Of a stretch of 64,000 nt of DNA, positions 34,988 through 44,211 are shown piece after piece (the stretch's first letter is position 1; every line of letters begins with the position of its first letter). The stretch lies in contig NZ_PZZP01000001.1 in the NCBI RefSeq assembly GCF_003046315.1, positions 1,240,001 through 1,304,000 of the forward strand. The letters are read 5' to 3'. The notes under the pieces are model-generated. The model saw nothing but the letters and a program-made list of their open reading frames with translations. It searched no databases and had not been told where the DNA came from. Made by a program: the position numbers and the translations under genes. Source of the stretch: Desmospora activa DSM 45169. GTDB taxonomy: Bacteria > Bacillota > Bacilli > Thermoactinomycetales > DSM-45169.

Positions 34988-35644
34988 ATGTGGAAATGGT
35001 GTTGGCAAACCTTTCTCAGCTGGTTGGACCACAGGTGGTTCCTATGGCTGCTGTTTATAATCAATTTCTTGGGAACCATTTATGGCTTCTATTGGTATAA
35101 AAATCAGTTGGTTTCCATCGGCAGTTGGCTTAACCTATTTGTTCCCGACAGCCCGACCGCCAGTGCGGCGTTTACGTTGGTATTGCTGGTATACCTGATC
35201 AAACGGCGAAGTCCGTTATTGGAAGCTTTTGCAGCCGTCACCTTATTTAAATACGGGATCTGGGCGGTAGCGATGATTTTTGCCGGTGCATGGCTGAACG
35301 AGCCACCGCTGTTGGAAGCGCTCCGGTGGACGGATTGGATGTTGACGATTTCTCACTTAGGGATGGCGTGGCAAGCGATCTTATACAGTCGTTTCTTTAC
35401 TTTCGGCATCCGCGAGCTAAGTCTTGTGGCGGCTTGGACGTTGTTAAACGATTGTTTGGACTATGGTCTTGGTATCCATCCATGGTTGCAAGTTTCGCTC
35501 TATGATCATCTCGCGGCAGTGGCCGCTTTTACCGTGGGGCTGAGCTTTGTCAGTTTGGCGTTGTTTACTTGGTTAGTTCTCCCGCCACGCCCTGAACGGA
35601 AATGGGAGTTGCCGTCGCTAATGGAAAGGCAAACCGAAAAATGA
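34988..35644 (+). CDS. ypjA: DUF1405 membrane protein (YpjA)
   Basis: A 218-residue protein with about six membrane helices, conserved next to qcrABC in Bacillales but of unknown function. The N terminus RWFLWLLFIINFLGTIYGFYWY and the ALRWTDWMLTISHLGMAWQAILY block are characteristic. GGGAGG precedes the ATG. It is the first gene of the ypjA-ypjB pair after the qcr terminator. Confidence 0.9.
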   Translation: MWKWCWQTFLSWLDHRWFLWLLFIINFLGTIYGFYWYKNQLVSIGSWLNLFVPDSPTASAAFTLVLLVYLIKRRSPLLEAFAAVTLFKYGIWAVAMIFAGAWLNEPPLLEALRWTDWMLTISHLGMAWQAILYSRFFTFGIRELSLVAAWTLLNDCLDYGLGIHPWLQVSLYDHLAAVAAFTVGLSFVSLALFTWLVLPPRPERKWELPSLMERQTEK

Positions 35645-35770
35645 ATATCCCACGCTCGGTCAACAGCTGTGGTAATGGACTTTGCTCCTTCAGTCTGGTG
35701 CGCTAATCCTCTCATCACTTGTTGAAGCGGGAGGCTTCTTGTGTACATTCGTTAAAACACTTTTTTCTCT

Positions 35771-35799
35771 TCATGTTCGGACAGGCCGTGGCATAGGAT
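35771..35799 (+). promoter_or_regulatory. Possible sigma-E promoter of ypjB
   Basis: TCATGTT (35771-35777) and CATAGGAT (35792-35799) are 14 bp apart, as in sigma-E promoters. It would put ypjB under mother-cell sporulation control, which fits the family name but is a weak-match prediction. Confidence 0.4.
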
Positions 35800-35831
35800 G
35801 GGAACAAGGGTGAGTACGGGGAGGGTGGAAG

Positions 35832-36623
35832 ATGCGACGGGGGTGGTTTACGCTGGGCGTCGTTGTGTGCTTGGTTTGGTTTAGCGGGGTGGAGACTGCA
35901 GTAGCTGATGAGGACCAATGGGAGCAAGAAGCTGCTATGATTCATAAGGAGGTAAGAGAGAAAAAGTGGGGACAAGCTCGTGAACGGTTACAGGTCTTAG
36001 CGGAGGATTTTTATGCGTCATCTGCGTCGATGGGATGGGAGCCGCATGAAATCGCGATTATTTCAGATTGTATCGTGGAGCTGGATCAGGTGTTAAACGA
36101 TTCATCACTACAACCGCACGTGGCCTTGACAAGGACGGAACGATTGTGGTTGGCGTTGGATGCGCGTACCCATCCGCATCAACCGCTGTGGCACGAGTAT
36201 GAGGAGGTGTTTCAGCAAGAGTTGGATGAAATGAAGAAAGCGCTACAACAAGGGGAAAGCAAAGAAGTTGAGTGGGCGTTAGAAGCATGGAATCATCATA
36301 TGGATCAAATCCGGCCCGCTATAGCCATCTCTTTTTCCGCCGAAACGAGCTGGTTGTTGGAGGAACGAATGAAAACGATCAGCGAGGGGGCGCCTTCCGA
36401 TGTAATGGCGATCGAGAAGCATATCAAGGAGTGGGAAGCGCTCTTACCCGCTTTATTTGAAGGGAAAGCAGAAACCATCCGGCATCTGGTTAACGTCCCA
36501 CCCCCAATCGGTTGGCCACTCGCTCTTTTGACGACGGTAATTGCAACGGTGTTAGGGTATGTCGCCCTTGTAAAATATCGATACGAACAGCGATCATACA
36601 CTGTCAGGTCCGATCGAAGGTGA
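35832..36623 (+). CDS. ypjB: Sporulation protein YpjB-like
   Basis: A 263-residue exported protein with a signal peptide (hydrophobic residues 6-24, cleavage after ETAVA), a helical extracytoplasmic domain, and one C-terminal membrane segment (about residues 225-248) before a short basic tail. This architecture and the position before ypjC match the YpjB sporulation protein family; its job is unclear. Its last 20 bases overlap the end of the convergent ypjC gene. Confidence 0.8.
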   Translation: MRRGWFTLGVVVCLVWFSGVETAVADEDQWEQEAAMIHKEVREKKWGQARERLQVLAEDFYASSASMGWEPHEIAIISDCIVELDQVLNDSSLQPHVALTRTERLWLALDARTHPHQPLWHEYEEVFQQELDEMKKALQQGESKEVEWALEAWNHHMDQIRPAIAISFSAETSWLLEERMKTISEGAPSDVMAIEKHIKEWEALLPALFEGKAETIRHLVNVPPPIGWPLALLTTVIATVLGYVALVKYRYEQRSYTVRSDRR

Positions 36624-37467
36624 ATCCTTCTCCAAACACATCCCGAACATCATGCACAACGACAAAAGCGTAAGGGTCCACCTTATTCACCAACTGTTTC
36701 AGCCGGGGAAGCTCTGTTCGACTAAGCACAATATAGAGTACTTCCTTATCGGTACCGGTATATCCGCCACGCCCTTTTAACAGTGTCGTCCCGCGATCCA
36801 TTTCCTCGTTTACCTTTTCCGAGATGGCGACGGCAGAGTTGGAGATGATGGTGACGGCTTTTTTGGTATCCAATCCCTCTACGATAAAGTCGATGACCCG
36901 TGCTCCCACAAAAACGGCTACAACCGTGTACATCGCCTTTTCCCGTCCGATGTAAAAGGCGGATACACCGATGACCATCAAATCGAATAAAAACATCGTG
37001 CGACCGATGCTCCACTCCAAATATTTATGGCCGAGGCGCGCGATAATATCGACGCCGCCGGTGGTTCCGCCGACACGAAAGATCATTCCTAGTCCTACTC
37101 CCACCATCACGCCGGTGTAGAGGGCGGCCAACAAGGGGTCGCCAGGAATGGGCTCTCCCCAATTTTGGGTAAGGCTGAGGGTAGCAGAGACGGCTACGGT
37201 ACCAAATACGGTATAGGCCATCGTCCTTTTGCCAAAAACTTTGTATCCGACGAAGAAAAGCGGGATGTTTAGGACTAAGATGACGATAGCGGGAGGAAAT
37301 TCAAATAGATAAAACAGCAACAGGGAGATCCCAGTAAACCCTCCCTCCGATAATTGGTTGGGTATGGCGAAATAGTTGATACCCAAAGAGAAGATAAATG
37401 CTCCTAGGCTGATGGTGAGCAGGTTTTTGAGGTGTTTTTTGGCGAAGGTTTGTATGGGTTGCGACAT
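36604..37467 (-). CDS. ypjC: YitT family membrane protein (YpjC)
   Basis: A 287-residue protein: five or six N-terminal membrane helices (SLGAFIFSLGINYFAIPNQLSEGGFTGIS near residue 20) and a C-terminal soluble DUF2179 domain (KEVLYIVLSRTELPRLKQLVNKVDP). The family is of unknown function. The start is set to the ATG at 37467 because TGGAGGCG, seven bases upstream, lies in the codons between it and the ATG at 37482. It is on the opposite strand to its neighbours, as is usual for ypjC relatives only in part of Bacillales. Confidence 0.88.
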   Translation of the reverse strand: MSQPIQTFAKKHLKNLLTISLGAFIFSLGINYFAIPNQLSEGGFTGISLLLFYLFEFPPAIVILVLNIPLFFVGYKVFGKRTMAYTVFGTVAVSATLSLTQNWGEPIPGDPLLAALYTGVMVGVGLGMIFRVGGTTGGVDIIARLGHKYLEWSIGRTMFLFDLMVIGVSAFYIGREKAMYTVVAVFVGARVIDFIVEGLDTKKAVTIISNSAVAISEKVNEEMDRGTTLLKGRGGYTGTDKEVLYIVLSRTELPRLKQLVNKVDPYAFVVVHDVRDVFGEGFTFDRT

Positions 37468-37595
37468 CTGCTGCGCCTCCATTTCCGTTGAGTCAGTCCT
37501 GCTCTATTATACCCACCTCGTTCGGTGGGAGCAAAGGTTTGTCTTCCAGGATGGGATCGGGTACGATGGAGTGGACAACGGAAGGAGGGGTGACA

Positions 37596-37946
37596 ATGGA
37601 AGAGCAATCGATGAAAGCGATGCAACGGGAAGTGGATCAATACATATCCCAGTTTAAAGAAGGATATTTTCACCCTCTTTCCATGCTGGCCCGTATGACG
37701 GAAGAAGTAGGGGAGCTGGCCCGGGAAGTGAATCATCGCTACGGGGAAAAGCCGAAAAAGCCGGATGAAGCGGAGCAAAACATGGAGATGGAGTTGGGTG
37801 ATCTGCTGTTTATTTTGATCTGTTTCGCCAATTCGTTGAATATCGATCTGGAGCAAGCGTTTCAGCAAGTGATGAACAAGTATGAAGTCCGCGATGCCGA
37901 TCGTTGGACACCCATTGAAGAAAATGATGCAACAGGGGGCAGCTAA
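37596..37946 (+). CDS. ypjD: MazG-like nucleotide pyrophosphohydrolase (YpjD)
   Basis: A 116-residue all-alpha NTP pyrophosphohydrolase. The metal-binding ExxE...ExxD motif is present: MTEEVGELAREV (near residue 35) and MEMELGDLLFILICFAN (near 68). It probably hydrolyses aberrant or excess nucleotides. GAAGGAGGGG precedes the ATG at 37596; the longer frame from 37488 has no site. dapB starts five bases after the stop. Confidence 0.92.
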   Translation: MEEQSMKAMQREVDQYISQFKEGYFHPLSMLARMTEEVGELAREVNHRYGEKPKKPDEAEQNMEMELGDLLFILICFANSLNIDLEQAFQQVMNKYEVRDADRWTPIEENDATGGS

Positions 37947-37950
37947 AACG

Positions 37951-38754
37951 ATGAAACCGATTCGTGTCATTGTCGCAGGAGCAAAAGGGAGAATGGGAAG
38001 TGAAGTAATCCGCTTAATCCAACGGGAAGAGGGGTTAGAATTAGCGGCAGCTGTTTCCCGCAGTGGAGTGGGGGAGGATATCGGGGAAGCGATCGGGATC
38101 GGCACATTTGGCGTGCCCATTCGCGCTACGCTGGCGGAAGTGTTGGATCGAGTTGAGGCGGATGTATTGGTGGATTTTACGGTTCCCGCTTCGGTGGAAC
38201 ATCATATGGAGTTGACGCTGGAGGCGGGCATCCGCCCGGTGGTAGGGACGTCTGGCTTGGATGAAGCGATGGTGGAACAGTGGTCCGAGCGCTTTCAATT
38301 ACGGGGATTGGGCGGCATCATCGCTCCTAACTTTGCCATCGGTGCGGTGTTGATGATGATGTTTGCCGCTCGTGCTGCTCGCTACCTTCCTCATGTGGAG
38401 ATTATTGAGATGCATCACGACCGCAAATTGGACGCGCCGTCGGGGACAGCGGTAAAAACGGCGGAGATGATCTCCCAAGTTCGACCGGAGTTGAAACAAG
38501 GGCATCCCGATGAGACGGAAACCTGGGACGGAGCCCGTGGAGCCTATAAAAACGGATTTCGTGTTCATAGTGTCCGCCTTCCCGGCTTAGTTGCTCACCA
38601 GGAAGTGTTGATGGGCGGTCCTGGACAGTTGCTCTCGATTCGCCATGATTCGCTTAACCGCGAGTCGTTTATGCCGGGTGTTAAGCTGGCGGTGGAGAAA
38701 GTGATGGAGTTAAACGGGTTGGTGTACGGGCTAGAAAATTTATTGGAGGGTTGA
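37951..38754 (+). CDS. dapB: 4-hydroxy-tetrahydrodipicolinate reductase
   Basis: Reduces the DapA product toward diaminopimelate and lysine, used for peptidoglycan and spore dipicolinate. The 267-residue protein has the dinucleotide motif VAGAKGRMGSEV, VVGTSGLDE, the catalytic HHDRKLDAPSGTA (near residue 155) and RHDSLNRESFMPGV. The ATG at 37951 overlaps no gene but lies right after ypjD. Matches the B. subtilis ypjD-dapB order. Confidence 0.96.
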   Translation: MKPIRVIVAGAKGRMGSEVIRLIQREEGLELAAAVSRSGVGEDIGEAIGIGTFGVPIRATLAEVLDRVEADVLVDFTVPASVEHHMELTLEAGIRPVVGTSGLDEAMVEQWSERFQLRGLGGIIAPNFAIGAVLMMMFAARAARYLPHVEIIEMHHDRKLDAPSGTAVKTAEMISQVRPELKQGHPDETETWDGARGAYKNGFRVHSVRLPGLVAHQEVLMGGPGQLLSIRHDSLNRESFMPGVKLAVEKVMELNGLVYGLENLLEG

Positions 38755-38759
38755 TCACG

Positions 38760-39752
38760 TTGGAAAACCGGGAGCGTTATCCCCGGTTTCCTCTTTTATG
38801 GGGAGAAACTCCCCTTCATCCATTGCCCCGCTTAGCGCAACGGTTGAGAATTGGAGGGCTGTGGGTGAAGCGGGATGATTTAACCGGGGTGGCATTGGGC
38901 GGGAATAAGGTGCGGAAGCTGGAGTTTTTGCTGGGGGAAGCAAAAGAGGCTGGTTGCGATGTGGTGATTACCGGGGGGAGCCCTCAATCCAACCATGCCC
39001 GACTAACAGCGGGAGCGGCCCGGCGTGCAGGGATGGAGGCCTGGCTTGTCTTTGCCGGAAGTCGTTACGGCAAGGAACAGGGCAATCTGCTGCTGGATCG
39101 TCTGATGGGAGCCCGCTGTTTTTTATCTGGGGTATATGGCTCAGAAGCGTTGCTGGAAGCGATGAAAGCGAAGGCGCAAGAGGCGGAAACGGAGGGGAAG
39201 CGACCTTTTGTGATTCCGGTGGGCGGCTCTACTGTTCGCGGCGATTATGGCTATGTACATGCGACAGAAGAATGTGTCAGGCAAATGGAAGAGCAAAACT
39301 TGTCACCTTTTAACCGTGTTGTGGTAGCGGTAGGAAGCGGGGGTACGCTGGCAGGCTTGTTAGTGGGAAAGCAATTGTACCCACAGCTGACTGAGCAAAT
39401 CTTAGGCGTCAGTGTATGGTTGGATGAGGAGAGAGCCACAATGGAAGTAGCTCGACTAACGGATTCGCTTTCACAAGCGTTGGCGTTTGAACCCATTCCA
39501 CCGTCAGAGATCGAGATCACCGCTGCCCATGTCGGCGGGGGCTACGGCCGCCCCACCGCCGAAGGAAAGCGAGCGATTCGCTTATTGGCGGAGACGGAAG
39601 GGTTATTCGTGGATCCGGTTTATACTGGTAAAGCTTTGGCCGGGTTGATCGCTTGTGCGGAAAGGGAAGACTGGTCACAGCAGCGGGTATTGTTCTGGCA
39701 TACGGGAGGAACGCCGGGTATCTTTACCCATGCTGCGACTTTGTTGGAGTGA
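38760..39752 (+). CDS. PLP-dependent D-cysteine desulfhydrase/ACC deaminase-like enzyme
   Basis: A 330-residue PLP enzyme of the fold-type II ACC deaminase/D-cysteine desulfhydrase family. WVKRDDLTGVALGGNKVRKLE (near residue 34) carries the PLP lysine; GGSPQSNHARLTAGAA and VAVGSGGTLAGL bind cofactor phosphate. Substrate may be D-cysteine, cysteate or a related amino acid. The TTG at 38760 is nine bases after GGAGGG; an earlier TTG (38751) overlaps the dapB stop. It extends the dapB operon. Confidence 0.88.
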   Translation: MENRERYPRFPLLWGETPLHPLPRLAQRLRIGGLWVKRDDLTGVALGGNKVRKLEFLLGEAKEAGCDVVITGGSPQSNHARLTAGAARRAGMEAWLVFAGSRYGKEQGNLLLDRLMGARCFLSGVYGSEALLEAMKAKAQEAETEGKRPFVIPVGGSTVRGDYGYVHATEECVRQMEEQNLSPFNRVVVAVGSGGTLAGLLVGKQLYPQLTEQILGVSVWLDEERATMEVARLTDSLSQALAFEPIPPSEIEITAAHVGGGYGRPTAEGKRAIRLLAETEGLFVDPVYTGKALAGLIACAEREDWSQQRVLFWHTGGTPGIFTHAATLLE

Positions 39753-39796
39753 AGTAGATTGTTTTTTGTGATGGGTTTATGAAGTGCATTGTATGT

Positions 39797-39837
39797 AAGA
39801 GCTTAGCATTGTATTTGCCGCTAGGCTCTTCTTTTAT
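39797..39837 (+). terminator. Terminator after the dapB operon
   Basis: AAGAGCTTAGC (39797-39807) and GCTAGGCTCTT (39820-39830) form an 11-bp stem with one G-U pair, followed by CTTTTATTT. Confidence 0.75.
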
Positions 39838-39887
39838 TTCGGTGATTGATAGGGGTGGTGGAGTCCGCTTTTCCGCTGTGCTGTCTT

Positions 39888-39980
39888 CTCAGACTAAAGT
39901 CTGAGTCAAGGTCTTACAGCCGGGTCCGCGCTTTGGTGTAGCCGCTGGTCGTCCCGTTGCCGGAAGCGTCAACGATCATC
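39888..39980 (-). mobile_element. Possible decayed IS200/IS605-type right end
   Basis: On the minus strand a 22-codon fragment ending in VDASGNGTTSGYTKARTRL and a stop (39914-39916) is followed at once by a perfect hairpin, CTCAGACT-AA-AGTCTGAG (39888-39905). A TnpB C-terminal tail followed by a subterminal hairpin is the layout of IS605-group right ends. Stops block the frame further upstream, so nothing functional remains. The tail is not long enough to be sure of the family. Confidence 0.3.
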
Positions 39981-40042
39981 GCTTGCTACAATCATGGTAG
40001 TTCTTCAAATGATGCACTCACCATAGAAAAGAGGGGTTAGGA

Positions 40043-41416
40043 GTGGAAACTGAAATCAAGCAACAAGCCGGCGATAAATTGATTCTTATCCTTGCGTTTA
40101 CGATGGTCATAGCCGTTATGAGTGCAACCATGTTTAACATTGTTCTGCCGGAAATCAGCGCGGATTTTCAACTCTCCTTTGCACAAGTAAGCTGGGTCTC
40201 ATCCGCTTATATGTTGATTTACGCGATTGGATCGGTTACTTACGGAAAATTGGCCGATCGTTACCCGCTTAAAAATTTGCTCACTTTTGGGTTGATCTTC
40301 TTTGCCCTCGGTTCAATCATCGGCCTTGCCGCCCATGCGTACTGGATGGTGCTTGCAGGCCGAATTCTACAGTCTATGGGAGCATCCGTAATACCAGCAA
40401 CGGCGATGATTATCCCTGTTCGCTATTTTCCGCCGGAGCGGCGAGGGCGGGCTTTTGGTATAACTGCTACGGCTCTGGCGATTGGCAGTGCATTGGGTCC
40501 GATTGTATCCTCTTTTGTCGTCAGTTTTGTCCATTGGCGGTGGCTGTTCTTTGTGCCTTTGTTTACGCTGTTTACGTTGCCGTTTTACCGTAAACATTTA
40601 ATCGAAGAATCGCGAAAAGGGGGTACTATCGACTGGCTCGGCGGCGGATTGTTGGCGGGGATGGTGGTGCTTTTCCTATTGGCAGTTACAAATGGGGTGT
40701 GGTTATTAGCCGTTGGTGGGCTCATCATGTTCCTATTGTTTCTGGTACGCATTCAAACAGCAGCAGATCCGTTTGTACAACCGCGTCTGTTCCGCAATAA
40801 GCGTTATTCCTTCGGTTTGATGATCGCTTTTTTGGCTGCAGGGACCGGATTTTCCATTCCTTTTCTCAGTCCATTGTTGCTGGCTGATGTGAACCATCTC
40901 GATGTGGGAATCGTCGGATTTGCAATGGTTCCCGCCGCCACAGCAGCGGCAATATTGGGTCGCTATGGCGGGAAGCTAGCGGATGTGAAAGGGAATTCGT
41001 TTCTTTTCTATACGGCATCCGCTTTGCTACTCATTGGTTTTGCGTCCCTCTCGACCTTTGCTGGGGTCGCGCCGGTTGTAATCGCCGTTTTACTGATTTT
41101 CTGCTATGTGGGGCAAACATTTATGCAAATTACGTTGTCCAATGCAATTTCCCGCACGTTGCCAGCGGAGCAGACCGGGGTTGGTATGGGTCTGTTGTCC
41201 TTGTTGAATTTTATTGCCGGTGCTGCTTCGGCAGGGGTTTACAGCAAGGTGGTGGATCTGGGGTCCAGTATCCATTGGAACCCGATCAACGGATACCCCG
41301 AAGCGTTCGTTTTCAGCAATATTTATTTGGTGCTGGCTGCGATGTATGTTGGGATTCTGTTGCTGTACTATTTCCAATTTGGCAGGGTGCAGCAAACTGA
41401 TTCTCAAGGTGTATAA
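40043..41416 (+). CDS. MFS multidrug efflux transporter (DHA2-like)
   Basis: A 457-residue major facilitator with 12-14 membrane segments. The loop motif [17 protein letters not shown] between helices 2 and 3 and the helix-5 antiporter-type [13 protein letters not shown] are visible. It resembles drug:H+ antiporters of the TetA/LfrA type; substrate unknown. The GTG has GAGGGG upstream. It starts a cluster with an azoreductase, a broken MarR gene and a quinone reductase, suggesting a detoxification unit for quinones or aromatic drugs. Confidence 0.88.
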   Translation: METEIKQQAGDKLILILAFTMVIAVMSATMFNIVLPEISADFQLSFAQVSWVSSAYMLIYAIGSVTYGKLADRYPLKNLLTFGLIFFALGSIIGLAAHAYWMVLAGRILQSMGASVIPATAMIIPVRYFPPERRGRAFGITATALAIGSALGPIVSSFVVSFVHWRWLFFVPLFTLFTLPFYRKHLIEESRKGGTIDWLGGGLLAGMVVLFLLAVTNGVWLLAVGGLIMFLLFLVRIQTAADPFVQPRLFRNKRYSFGLMIAFLAAGTGFSIPFLSPLLLADVNHLDVGIVGFAMVPAATAAAILGRYGGKLADVKGNSFLFYTASALLLIGFASLSTFAGVAPVVIAVLLIFCYVGQTFMQITLSNAISRTLPAEQTGVGMGLLSLLNFIAGAASAGVYSKVVDLGSSIHWNPINGYPEAFVFSNIYLVLAAMYVGILLLYYFQFGRVQQTDSQGV

Positions 41417-41444
41417 ATTGATATCCATATTTGGAGGGAGAAAT

Positions 41445-42065
41445 ATGACAGCTACTCTGTTTGTAAAAGCGAATAACCGTCCATCGGATCAGTCTGTCAG
41501 TGTTCGTTTGTATGATGCTTTTTTGAACAGTTATCGGGAATCACACCCGAATGAACCAATGGTGGAGTTGGATTTGTATGCGGAACGGCTACCTTATCTC
41601 GGTGCCGACATGATTCATGCCAACTATAAATCCGCGCAAAAAATAGCGCTCACACTGAAAGAGAAGACGCTTTCCGATATTGCCAACAAACACTTGCAGC
41701 AATTTATCGCAGCGGATAAAGTGGTGATCGCATTTCCGCTGTGGAATTTGACCGTACCTGCTGTCTTGCATACGTATTTGGATTATATGCATCGACCAGG
41801 CCAAACCTTTAAGTATACAGAAGAAGGGCATGTCGGATTGCTTTCGGATAAAAAAGTGGCCTTATTAAACGCCAGGGGTGGCGTCTATCCCGAAGGAGAT
41901 CCTGGGGAGATGGCGGTAAGTTTTGTTCAGAATCAATTGCGGTTTTTTGGGATCACAGATATCCAGACGGTGATTGTAGAGGGACATCATCAATTTCCCG
42001 AGCGAAGCGAGGCGATTATTGCAGCAGGGATAAACAAAGCGAGGGAAGTAGCCAAAACCTTTTGA
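41445..42065 (+). CDS. azoR: FMN-dependent NADH-azoreductase
   Basis: Flavodoxin-like oxidoreductase of 206 residues that reduces azo dyes and quinones. [23 protein letters not shown] at the start, [23 protein letters not shown] (near 88) and [11 protein letters not shown] are typical of AzoR/AcpD. The frame is open from within the MFS gene, but GGAGGGAG before the ATG at 41445 fixes the start. It probably shares a transcript with the efflux gene 28 bp upstream. Confidence 0.93.
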   Translation: MTATLFVKANNRPSDQSVSVRLYDAFLNSYRESHPNEPMVELDLYAERLPYLGADMIHANYKSAQKIALTLKEKTLSDIANKHLQQFIAADKVVIAFPLWNLTVPAVLHTYLDYMHRPGQTFKYTEEGHVGLLSDKKVALLNARGGVYPEGDPGEMAVSFVQNQLRFFGITDIQTVIVEGHHQFPERSEAIIAAGINKAREVAKTF

Positions 42066-42095
42066 TGCTTCAGTCGTTGGAAGGGAGGTGTAACA

Positions 42096-42372
42096 ATGGC
42101 AAATGCTCATTACGGTTTCGGTTGGTATTTGAAAGAAGCGGATAAGGCGATCACTCGTTATGTGGAAAGGCCTCTCAAAGAGAAAGGCCTAACCCACTTC
42201 CATTGGCAAGTGTTAAATCGAACCCATATGGATGGCATCTCGATAAAAGAGAATCTATATGCTCGTCATTATGTCAGTCCGGCTCAATTAGACGAAATCC
42301 TCGATTCGATGGTAAAAAGAGACGGTTATTATGGTGTTGAACCGATTGATTCATCATCTTGATGAGAAATGA
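42096..42372 (+). pseudogene. MarR-family regulator with internal deletion
   Basis: The first ~75 codons read as the N-terminal half of a MarR-type regulator (YGFGWYLKEADKAITRYVERPL, then LTHFHWQVLNRTH). The intact frame ends in an unusual tail at 42362. In another frame, ETVIMVLNRLIHHL continues to a stop at 42372 and looks like the usual MarR C-terminal helix. So an internal deletion, removing roughly the wing and part of the dimer helix, joined two parts out of frame. The ribosome-binding site (GGGAGGTG) is intact. Loss of this repressor may leave the neighbouring genes constitutive. Confidence 0.7.
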
Positions 42373-42404
42373 CGACCGAATTTACCGTAGAAAGGTTGAT
42401 TGCG

Positions 42405-43328
42405 ATGAATCACACGATGAAAGCCGTAGCGTTTTCCTCTCATGGTGGCCCTGAGGTGTTGCAATTGGTAGAAGCGGAGCTTCCACAAGCGGGTACAGGC
42501 CAAGTTCGTGTCCACATCAAAGCGGCCGGTGTTCAGCCCTTTGATTATGCAGTACGCAGCGGTTGGAATCCTCCCGGCATCACGATCCGATTCCCGCAGG
42601 TTATTGGTAATGAGTTTGCCGGAGTGGTTGATCAAGTGGGAGAAGGGGTTACCGGGTTCTCCGTCGGTAGCGAGGTTCTCGGGTGGGCTTTGCTGGCCTG
42701 TTATGCGGAATATGTGGTGGTCAGCACCGACCAGATCGTAACGAAGCCGCAGGAGATGCCGTGGGAGGTGGCGGGAGTGATGTCTGCCTCCGGGCAGACG
42801 GCTCACACCGCTTTACAAGAGCTCGGTGTAGGTGAAGGTGATACGGTACTGATCCATGCTGCCGCCGGTGGAGTCGGTACATTTGCGGTACAGTTGGCCC
42901 GTGCTTGGGGGGCGACGGTCATCGGTACCGCCAGTGCGGGAAACCATGAATACCTGCGCTCACTAGGGGCCATCCCCGTCTCGTATGGAGACGATCTTGT
43001 GGAACGGGTGCGAGTCCTTGCGCCGGATGGTGTAGACGCCGCTCTCGATGCCGCTGGAAAAGACGCCTTGTACGCCTCAGTTGCACTTGTTAACGATAAA
43101 GATCGTATTGGGACGCTCGTTGCTTTTGAACTGGCGGAACAATTGGGCGTTCGTCTCATTCGCAGCCAACGCTCCGCTGCTCGTCTCACTGAGCTGGTCG
43201 ATCTCTATACGCAGGGGAAGTTACACATTCACATTCGAAAGACTTTCCCATTACAGCAAACCGCCGACGCTCATCGCGAGGTTGAAACCGGGCACGGGCG
43301 TGGGAAGGTTGTACTTATGGTTGACTAG
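42405..43328 (+). CDS. Zinc-independent quinone oxidoreductase/MDR family enzyme
   Basis: NAD(P)H-dependent oxidoreductase of the medium-chain family, 307 residues. The N-terminal GroES-like domain (MKAVAFSSHGGPEVLQLVEAELP) and the nucleotide-binding motif IHAAAGGVGTFAVQLARAWGA (near residue 147) are clear. Zinc-ligand cysteines are missing. It probably reduces quinones or enals. ATG 42405 has GAAAGGTTG upstream; earlier ATGs are less good. An SDR gene follows 58 bp downstream. Confidence 0.9.
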   Translation: MNHTMKAVAFSSHGGPEVLQLVEAELPQAGTGQVRVHIKAAGVQPFDYAVRSGWNPPGITIRFPQVIGNEFAGVVDQVGEGVTGFSVGSEVLGWALLACYAEYVVVSTDQIVTKPQEMPWEVAGVMSASGQTAHTALQELGVGEGDTVLIHAAAGGVGTFAVQLARAWGATVIGTASAGNHEYLRSLGAIPVSYGDDLVERVRVLAPDGVDAALDAAGKDALYASVALVNDKDRIGTLVAFELAEQLGVRLIRSQRSAARLTELVDLYTQGKLHIHIRKTFPLQQTADAHREVETGHGRGKVVLMVD

Positions 43329-43386
43329 AGAAGAAGTGCATTGGCTGACAACTTCCAAAAACCTAAAAATGATGGAGGTAAATCGT

Positions 43387-44103
43387 TTGAACTTCCTTAT
43401 ACTTGGGGCGAGCAAAGGATTAGGTGATGCTTTTGCGAAAGGGTTACCCAACAAGGGTGATCGTGTATGGATTGTTTCTAGAAGTAAACCGGATAGTTTA
43501 AAAATCAATGATGGGACTCAGCGAGTTTGGATAGAGGCTGATTTATCATTACCATCTTCAAGTGACATTATTGCGAAAGCGATAAACGATGAAACGATCG
43601 ATGTATTCCTATACAATGCGGGGATATGGGAAAAGGAAGGATTTCAAGATAGCTATGACTTTAAGAGGGATGATCCAACCGATATCGCAAACATTATCAA
43701 TGTCAATACAACTTCTGCGATCACCTGTATACAAAAGTTATTACCCAACATGAAGAGGTCAGAAAATGGCAAGATTGTTTTAGTGGGATCGGTTAATGGC
43801 CTTGAAAATAACGGGAGTAAACAGGTGGCGTATGTCGCTTCGAAATTTGGATTACGAGGTGTCGGTCATTCTTTGCGGGAAAATTTACGGGAATATCGAA
43901 TAGGAGTAACGTGTATCAATCCGGGTAATATTGCGGCAGCTATTCCTTACGAAGATGGATTAGAAAAAGCGATATCTACTTATGATGGTACAAGAATCCC
44001 AGTTCAAGATATGGTTTCATTAGTAAAGTGTGTCGTGAATCTTTCCAATGTTTCATGTGTGAAAGAAATCGATATCCCGGCAATGCTGGATACCGACGCT
44101 TAA
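43387..44103 (+). CDS. Short-chain dehydrogenase/reductase
   Basis: A 238-residue SDR with the cofactor motif LGASKGLGDAF at the N terminus, LYNAGIW (the NNAG position), GSVNG, and the catalytic YVASK. The C terminus is complete. Substrate unknown. The TTG at 43387 has GGAGG eight bases upstream (43374-43378), which in turn lies in an upstream ATG-ATG pair; the TTG is the better start. The AT-rich codon use differs from the quinone reductase before it, suggesting separate origin. Confidence 0.88.
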   Translation: MNFLILGASKGLGDAFAKGLPNKGDRVWIVSRSKPDSLKINDGTQRVWIEADLSLPSSSDIIAKAINDETIDVFLYNAGIWEKEGFQDSYDFKRDDPTDIANIINVNTTSAITCIQKLLPNMKRSENGKIVLVGSVNGLENNGSKQVAYVASKFGLRGVGHSLRENLREYRIGVTCINPGNIAAAIPYEDGLEKAISTYDGTRIPVQDMVSLVKCVVNLSNVSCVKEIDIPAMLDTDA

Positions 44104-44123
44104 TCAAATAATCAATTGGACTC

Positions 44124-44164
44124 AAATAGGCAAGCGTACCCGATAAGTTGGCGCTTGCCTATTT
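44124..44164. terminator. Terminator between convergent genes
   Basis: A 13-bp perfect stem: AAATAGGCAAGCG (44124-44136) and CGCTTGCCTATTT (44152-44164), between the SDR gene and the convergent DUF3817 gene. Confidence 0.8.
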
Positions 44165-44211
44165 GTTCAGGTTTCGTCTAGGAATTACCATTATTCAAAG
44201 CGTAGAAAAAA

